This document shows positions 59,439 to 64,000 of a DNA stretch of 64,000 bases, piece by piece (positions within the stretch are counted from its first letter, which is position 1; each line of letters starts with the position of its first letter). Source of the DNA: Paraburkholderia hospita (GTDB lineage: Bacteria > Pseudomonadota > Gammaproteobacteria > Burkholderiales > Burkholderiaceae); assembly GCF_002902965.1 (NCBI RefSeq), contig NZ_CP026108.1:1-64000 (forward strand). Reading direction: 5' to 3'. The position numbers were made by a program, and so were the translations under genes. The notes below the pieces were generated by a model. The model made no database searches. It saw nothing but the letters and a program-made list of their open reading frames with translations, and was not told the origin of the DNA.

Positions 59439-59678
59439 ATGACACAACGATCCACTTCTCAAGGCGACCACGTTTCGATCGTCCAGATCGAAGACGCGAT
59501 CAACGCATGGCGCAATCGCAATCCGTCGATGTTTGAGACGGATGTGCTGGTGCTGTGTGCCGAAGCACGCTGTCTTGCCGATCTGTATGGCGAGATGATA
59601 TTTATGCGCGAAGCCTCAGTCTCGCGCGAAACGCTGACGCCGGCGCAACTGGACGCATTAACCGGAGCGCTTGCGTAA
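59439..59678 (+). CDS. Small protein of unknown function
   Basis: 79 residues, acidic helical. No family is recognised. First gene of the AAA+/VWA unit. Confidence 0.6.
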   Translation: MTQRSTSQGDHVSIVQIEDAINAWRNRNPSMFETDVLVLCAEARCLADLYGEMIFMREASVSRETLTPAQLDALTGALA

Positions 59679-59697
59679 AGCGCAACTGCTTTTCCCC

Positions 59698-59806
59698 GCG
59701 TCAACCGACGCATCGAACGGCCGCGCAAGCGGCACACTCAACTCGCCCCATAGGGACCACGTCCCCTGGGGCGTCGTCTCGTGGGGCTTTCCTTTTCAGG
59801 TACCCC
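59698..59806 (+). promoter_or_regulatory. Bistable leader of the AAA+ ATPase gene
   Basis: GCGTC-AACC-GACGC then ATCGA (59698-59716) and hairpin GCCGC-GCAA-GCGGC. P1: CGCCCCA/TGGGGCG (59744-59750 with 59767-59773) and GGGA/TCCC. Alternatives: GCCCCA with the second TGGGGC (59782-59787), and CCACG/CGTGG (59757-59761 with 59780-59784). P3: TGGGG/CCCCA (59782-59786 with 59803-59807), enclosing AGG. Confidence 0.6.
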
Positions 59807-60826
59807 ATGAAAGTCAATCCCGAGCAACTGTTCGCACTGCTCTGTGCCTTCATCCCGAAGCGTCTCCCGGTGCTCATCACCGGGCCTGCGGGTGTTGGAA
59901 AGAGCGATATCGTCGATCAGGCTGCTGATGAGACCGGTCACGGCCTGCTCATCAGCCACCCTGTCGTCGAAGATCCGACGGACTCCAAAGGTCTGCCGTT
60001 CCCCAAGGGCGACATTGCCCGCTTTCTCCCATTTGGCGACCTTGAACGCGCCTTGAGCGCAACAACGCCACTGCTCTGGTTCCTCGACGATCTGGGGCAG
60101 GCGTCGCCCGCCGTGCAGGCAGCGAAGATGCAACTGCTGCTTGCGCGTCGTATCGGCGAGCACGTTCTGCCCGACTGCGTCACTTTCGTTGCGGCCACCA
60201 ACCGGCGCAGCGACAACGCGGGCGTGACAGGCATCCTCGATCCTGTCATCTCGCGCTTCGCGACGGTGGTGGAACTGGAGCCGAGCATCGACGCGTGGAC
60301 CGCCTGGGCTGTGCGCAACAACGTGCCGGCGGAACTGATAGCATTTCTGCGCTTCCGGCCGGATCTGCTTTACGTGCAGAAGAAGTCGCGCGACATCGAA
60401 AACTCCGCAAGCCCCCGTACCTGGGGGTTCGTCGCGAAGACGATGGGCGTCGTGCCGCAGGACCTTGAACTGATCTCCTATGCGGGATCGGTCGGCGAAG
60501 CGGCCGCGACCGAGCTGATCAGCTTTCTCGGTATCTACCGCCAGTTGCCATCGCCGGACGCAATCCTGCTTTCACCGGATAGTGCGCCGATTCCAGAAAC
60601 GCCCGCTGCGCTCTACGCAGTCAGCACGGCACTGGCAGCGCACTCGACTGAAGGCAACTTCGATCGGGTGCTGACATATAACGATCGGCTGATCGGCGAG
60701 GGGCACCGCGAATTTGCGGCGCTGCTCGCACGTGACGCGATCCGGCGCAAGCCGGAGTTGCAGAACACGCACGCGTTCATCCGCGCACAGGGTTCTGCGC
60801 TCGGTCAGATCATTCGCGGTCAATAA
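59807..60826 (+). CDS. MoxR/CobS-like AAA+ ATPase
   Basis: 339 residues. Walker A GPAGVGKSD near residues 26-33, Walker B LLWFLDDLGQA near 88-98, sensor segment TFVAATNRRSDNAG, and an arginine finger region DPVISRFATV. The MoxR/CobS class works as chaperone-like partners of VWA proteins. A VWA protein follows two genes downstream. Confidence 0.85.
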   Translation: MKVNPEQLFALLCAFIPKRLPVLITGPAGVGKSDIVDQAADETGHGLLISHPVVEDPTDSKGLPFPKGDIARFLPFGDLERALSATTPLLWFLDDLGQASPAVQAAKMQLLLARRIGEHVLPDCVTFVAATNRRSDNAGVTGILDPVISRFATVVELEPSIDAWTAWAVRNNVPAELIAFLRFRPDLLYVQKKSRDIENSASPRTWGFVAKTMGVVPQDLELISYAGSVGEAAATELISFLGIYRQLPSPDAILLSPDSAPIPETPAALYAVSTALAAHSTEGNFDRVLTYNDRLIGEGHREFAALLARDAIRRKPELQNTHAFIRAQGSALGQIIRGQ

Positions 60827-60862
60827 CCCCGCGCTCTTACCGCTGTACCTGTCTTCTCTGTT

Positions 60863-60898
60863 GCCACGGCCCGCCACGCGCGGCCCGTGGCTTTTTTC
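60863..60898 (+). terminator. Terminator-like hairpin between ATPase and DUF3150 genes
   Basis: GCCACG/CGTGGC (60863-60868 with 60886-60891) with a GC-rich inside and six T. It may attenuate rather than end the unit, because the next gene starts at 60939. Confidence 0.7.
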
Positions 60899-60938
60899 TT
60901 TCCGCTGAATCCATTCCCTATCTTTTCTGGAGTTATCC

Positions 60939-61889
60939 ATGAACATCACCGAACTGAAGTCGAAAGTCATGCTCTCGTCTGTCACCGTTTCCGCCTGGCA
61001 GGGTCGCCGCTTCGACATGAAAGCGACTGAAGCCGTCGAGGCGAAGCACCATACCAAGGGCATCGGCCGTTTCAACAAGCGTCTGTTGCCTGAACACGCG
61101 CCGAGCTATCACGAAGTGATCTCGATCGGCAATCGCATCCGCTCCTACTACTACGCCCACACGCTGCAGTACGACCAGCTGGGCGTGCGCCTGTTGCCGA
61201 CGATGATCTACATGGACGTCGCCGATCAGCTACGCAAGATGAAAGACGAGTTCGAGCTGGCCGTGTCGGTGTTCCTGACGGACTATCTGGACCTGAAGGA
61301 GAAGGCACGCGAAGAGCAAAAGGACCTGTACAACGAGGCGGACTATCCGACACTCGCCCAGATGTCGGGCAAGTTCGGCGTCAAGCTCGCGGTACTGCCG
61401 TTCCCGGACGCCAGCCAGTTCGGGGTGGACCTGCCGCCCGACGTGCTGACCGATCTGCGTACGGAAATCGATCAGCACGTGCTGGCCTCGATCTCGACGG
61501 CCAACAACGATCTGGTCGGCCGTCTGTACGAGGCGGTCTCGAAGCTTGCTGACCGCCTTTACGGCGCCACGAACGTTCGCCTGGACGTCACGAACAACGT
61601 GCGCGAGCTGTGCGACCTGCTGCCGAAGCTCAACTTCTCCAATGATCCGAAGCTCAATCACATCCTCGAGCAGGCAAAGCGTCATCTTGCCGTGCACAAG
61701 GGTGCGGATCTGAAGGAGTCGAACTTGCTGCGCTCGCAGGTCGCCGCCAAGGCCTCGGAAATCGAGGGGCTGATGGCGGCATTCATGGGCACGACCCCTG
61801 AGCCGATGGTCGATCGCGAGTCGGTGTTTTCGCCGGTCGAACCGATCGTTCAGCCGGAGCCGACGCCGCTGCTTCGCCTCGTTGCCTGA
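60939..61889 (+). CDS. DUF3150-like protein
   Basis: 316 residues. Helical, with a start (LKSKVMLSSVTVSAWQGRRFD) and middle (VRLLPTMIYMD, then FLTDYLDLKEKAREEQ) typical of DUF3150, a family found in plasmids and large phages beside MoxR/CobS ATPases and VWA proteins. Function unknown. It overlaps or abuts the VWA gene (start 61897). Confidence 0.7.
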   Translation: MNITELKSKVMLSSVTVSAWQGRRFDMKATEAVEAKHHTKGIGRFNKRLLPEHAPSYHEVISIGNRIRSYYYAHTLQYDQLGVRLLPTMIYMDVADQLRKMKDEFELAVSVFLTDYLDLKEKAREEQKDLYNEADYPTLAQMSGKFGVKLAVLPFPDASQFGVDLPPDVLTDLRTEIDQHVLASISTANNDLVGRLYEAVSKLADRLYGATNVRLDVTNNVRELCDLLPKLNFSNDPKLNHILEQAKRHLAVHKGADLKESNLLRSQVAAKASEIEGLMAAFMGTTPEPMVDRESVFSPVEPIVQPEPTPLLRLVA

Positions 61890-61896
61890 GGTGGCC

Positions 61897-63186
61897 ATGG
61901 ACCCGCGAATCTCGAAACAGCGCACCGCGCTCGTCCTCGATCAGCCGTTCTTCGGCGCGCTCGCGCTTCGACTGAAGGTAGTTGAAGATGCGTCGTGCAA
62001 GACGTTCTGGACTGACGGGGAATCGCTGGGCTACAACCCGGCGTACCTCGGCGGCCTGAACGACCTTGAGACGCGTGGTGTCCTGGCGCATGAAGTTCTG
62101 CATGTGGCCAATGGTCACTGCTGGCGTCAGGGCGATCGCGATCCGAAGCTCTGGAACGACGCATGTGACTATGCGATCAATCCCATCGTGCTCGAGGCTG
62201 GCATGCTGCTACCAAAGGGTGTTCTCGTCGACACGCGCTTCAAGGGCAAGTCGGCCGAAGAGATCTATGGCATCCTCGCGCAGGAGAAGCGGCAGAAGGA
62301 GAAGCAGCAAAAGCAGCAAGGGAAGGGGAAGCAGGACGGTGGCAAACCGGATGCACAGTCTGGGCAGCAATCGGCTCCGCAGCCGAAGCAGCAAGACGGT
62401 GCGCCCGGGGGCAGTAGCCCGCCGCAGTCCTCAAACGCGAACGGCGCGAACACACCGTCCGCCGATCCCGAACCCACTGCGACTCCCGATGCCGCGCCCT
62501 CCTGTGGCGAGGTCCGCCAGTACACCGGCGACGACAAGGCGTCGAAGGAAGCTGACTGGAAGGTGGCCGTGTTGCAGGCCGCGAAAGCAGCCAAAATGCG
62601 CGGCGCACTGCCTGGTGCTCTGGAGGCGATGGCAACGGATGCCGTCGAGCCTGTTGTCGACTGGCGGCCGATCCTGCATCGCTTTGCGCAGGAATCGTCG
62701 CCGACTGACTACAGCTTCGCGATGCCGAATCGTCGCTATCTGCACATGGGCCTGTATCTGCCATCGTTGAACGAACCGGCAGTTGGCGATGCGGTGTTCG
62801 TTCGCGATTCGAGTGGCTCCGTTTGGGATGAAACGCAGGCGCAATTCGCTGCAGAAATCATCGCAGTGAATGCCGGCGTGCAACCTCGACGCCTGATCGT
62901 GATGGATTGCAACACGCGCGTAACGCAGGTGCAGACCTTCGAGCGCGGCGACGCGGTCGAGTTCGACCTGCTGCCCGTACGTGGCGGTGGCGGCACCTCG
63001 TTCGTCGAGCCGTTCGAACGACTCGCGAAAGAGGGCATCCGCCCTGCGTTCCTGGTTTATCTCACCGACATGGACGGGCCGTTTCCTGATGATCCACCGG
63101 ACTACCCTGTTCTGTGGGCGTCGACGACGCCTCTCAAGCGGGCGAAGAAGGCGCCGTTCGGTGAGATGGTCGAAGTGATCTGTTAG
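61897..63186 (+). CDS. Metallopeptidase-like plus VWA-like protein (DUF2201)
   Basis: 429 residues from the ATG at 61897; a GTG and a TTG lie just upstream. The N-terminal domain has a zinc-peptidase motif H65-E-V-L-H69 (LAHEVLHVANGH). A Lys/Gln/Pro-rich linker (about 130-215) follows. The C-terminal VWA-like domain has a metal-site DxSGS at 304-308 (VRDSSGS), then FVYLTDMDG-type strands. This is the CobT/VWA partner expected for the upstream ATPase. The trio could act as a substrate-selective remodelling machine on the plasmid or its proteins. Confidence 0.8.
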   Translation: MDPRISKQRTALVLDQPFFGALALRLKVVEDASCKTFWTDGESLGYNPAYLGGLNDLETRGVLAHEVLHVANGHCWRQGDRDPKLWNDACDYAINPIVLEAGMLLPKGVLVDTRFKGKSAEEIYGILAQEKRQKEKQQKQQGKGKQDGGKPDAQSGQQSAPQPKQQDGAPGGSSPPQSSNANGANTPSADPEPTATPDAAPSCGEVRQYTGDDKASKEADWKVAVLQAAKAAKMRGALPGALEAMATDAVEPVVDWRPILHRFAQESSPTDYSFAMPNRRYLHMGLYLPSLNEPAVGDAVFVRDSSGSVWDETQAQFAAEIIAVNAGVQPRRLIVMDCNTRVTQVQTFERGDAVEFDLLPVRGGGGTSFVEPFERLAKEGIRPAFLVYLTDMDGPFPDDPPDYPVLWASTTPLKRAKKAPFGEMVEVIC

Positions 63187-63224
63187 CGCACGGTGTTGCT
63201 CATTCCCTTAACCCAACCCCGGCC

Positions 63225-63252
63225 GAGTGCCGGGGTTTTTTTATTCCGGTAA
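63225..63252 (+). terminator. Intrinsic terminator of the VWA unit
   Basis: CCCCGGC-N5-GCCGGGG (63227-63245) and seven T. Confidence 0.9.
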
Positions 63253-63390
63253 GGCTCTGAAAGCGGATTCCACGCGTTCCACAGGCTCAATTTTTCGAAC
63301 TTGGGCGGCTTCAGTCGAGAAAAATCAAGCTATTCAATTATTTAACCGTGCGTACCCAGTGATTGTGAACTTGGGAAAGCACAAAAGGGA

Positions 63391-63406
63391 CCTGAGCCGG
63401 CTCAGG
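63391..63406. repeat. Dispersed 16-bp palindrome, perfect copy
   Basis: CCTGAGCCGGCTCAGG, fully self-complementary. It matches the copies at 1952, 23622 and 40432. Confidence 0.65.
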
Positions 63407-63745
63407 TTGCTCTTTCCGAATTTGAAACAAAGGCGAAAAAACGAAGCCGGATGTTACCGTGTATTTTAAAAAAATGAGTCAATGCGCAGATGCATCGTTT
63501 CGTATCCAGTAGCCGGCCGCGATCCGAGGTGCGCGCATTGACGCAAGGTTTTTCTCGCACTTTGCGCGAAAAAGTAGGCTACGGAAGGGGCTTAAAACAG
63601 CTCCAATTGCCGGCGAACGGACTAGCGACCTTCACTGCTCGCTTCGTCTGCGCAGATCCACGCGGGACGCGAAAAATGCGTTTAGGGAGGCGAGCCGCTT
63701 GCTACGCTGGTTCTGTGGCCATCGAGGAGAATCAGAGGTGCGCGA

Positions 63746-64000
63746 GTGTTTCTGTGTTATCTGATTGATCCGCGCCATCGTACCGTCGTAAAGGTAAATG
63801 ACGGCTTTGATCGCGCGTCAGAACTGCTTGCGAGCGAAGCTCTGGAACTCCAATCGCTCTGGCAAGCCATGTCAGATCCTGATTCGTCGGTCGACGTCGT
63901 GTATTCACCAGGCGACGCTGAGGAACCCAGGTTTCGAGTACCTCTGACACATTCAGGCAAGCCACTGGAGCTCGTCATCGCAGGCAAGGGCGTGCTCATC
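63746..64000 (+). CDS. Partial gene of unknown function, cut by the window end
   Basis: The frame is open for 85 codons from GTG 63746 (AGAGG 7 bases ahead) to the end. The start reads VFLCYLIDPRHRTVVKV; later parts (VDVVYSPGDAEEPRFRVPL) look like real protein. No family is recognised. Confidence 0.45.
   Translation, partial: MFLCYLIDPRHRTVVKVNDGFDRASELLASEALELQSLWQAMSDPDSSVDVVYSPGDAEEPRFRVPLTHSGKPLELVIAGKGVLI

Larger units (their letters stand above)
63187..63745. other. Intergenic region at the end of the window
   Basis: It holds a terminator (63225-63252) and the perfect 16-bp palindrome at 63391. It is otherwise AT-richer, and I see no gene. Confidence 0.5.

Noticed and set aside
59625..59697. 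Seventh dyad promoter inside the 59439 gene
   Set aside because: An AAACG lies about 69 bp ahead of the hairpin at 59698, but the spacing is off and the partner half-site and -10 box are missing.
63490..63768. 92-codon frame in the last intergenic region
   Set aside because: No family and no ribosome-binding site; it overlaps the better-supported partial gene starting at 63746.
1..64000. CRISPR arrays, rRNA, tRNA and group II introns
   Set aside because: No regular direct-repeat/spacer array, cloverleaf or intron domain V was found on reading both strands.

Overview
The window looks like the backbone and accessory region of a large, GC-rich conjugative (mega)plasmid from a Burkholderiaceae host (Burkholderia, Paraburkholderia or Caballeronia type). 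The pointers are a Rep_3-type initiator starting at base 1, a type IVb pilus locus, a PRTRC cassette, several segregation systems, a plasmid-type SSB and primase, and the codon and base usage. No ribosomal RNA, tRNA or CRISPR array was seen.

Layout. 0-2 kb: replication initiator and a shortened ParB-like gene. 2.3-17.8 kb: one long plus-strand operon joining a VirB8/VirB9/VirB10 trio to an R64-like thin-pilus set (two lytic transglycosylases, a TcpQ protein, PilN, O, P, Q, R, S, V). 17.8-23.5 kb, minus strand: a CAP-domain lipoprotein, small membrane proteins, a protein that reads as a fused FlhD-FlhC activator, a KfrA-like coiled-coil protein with a short paralogue, and a NERD protein. 24-28 kb: SSB and primase among unknown genes. 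28-30 kb, minus strand: ParM/StbA segregation operon with a repeat array upstream. 30.3-32.3 kb: a stand-alone leader-like RNA, a hairpin-rich stretch and a tyrosine recombinase. 32.7-40.3 kb: an accessory, partly phage-like block, mostly minus strand. 41-45.8 kb: small paralogues around an unknown gene, then a methylase-helicase fusion. 47.2-53.3 kb: PRTRC cassette (ParB, E, C, F, B, A, ThiF), which resembles a bacterial ubiquitin-type pathway. 54-59.2 kb: small unknown genes. 59.4-63.2 kb: AAA+ ATPase, DUF3150-like protein and a metallopeptidase/VWA protein.

The most striking signal is a regulatory network that crosses these regions. Six plus-strand transcription units share one promoter layout: a dyad element (AAAGC-N18-WTTCSG), then about 50 bp later a TANNNT -10 box with no -35 box, then 19-20 bp later an RNA-start hairpin GCGTC-N3-4-GACGC followed by ATCGA. 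At least eleven genes then have a 5' leader that can fold in two exclusive ways. Stem P1 competes with P2 (the P1 5' arm and loop pair with a downstream strand), and the same downstream strand can instead form P3, which covers the Shine-Dalgarno. The stems differ in sequence from leader to leader but stay complementary, so they covary within this one window. ParB, the AAA+ ATPase and many unknown small genes carry this leader. The FlhD-FlhC-like fusion is a candidate activator, by analogy with SetCD and AcaCD of other conjugative elements. That link is inference.
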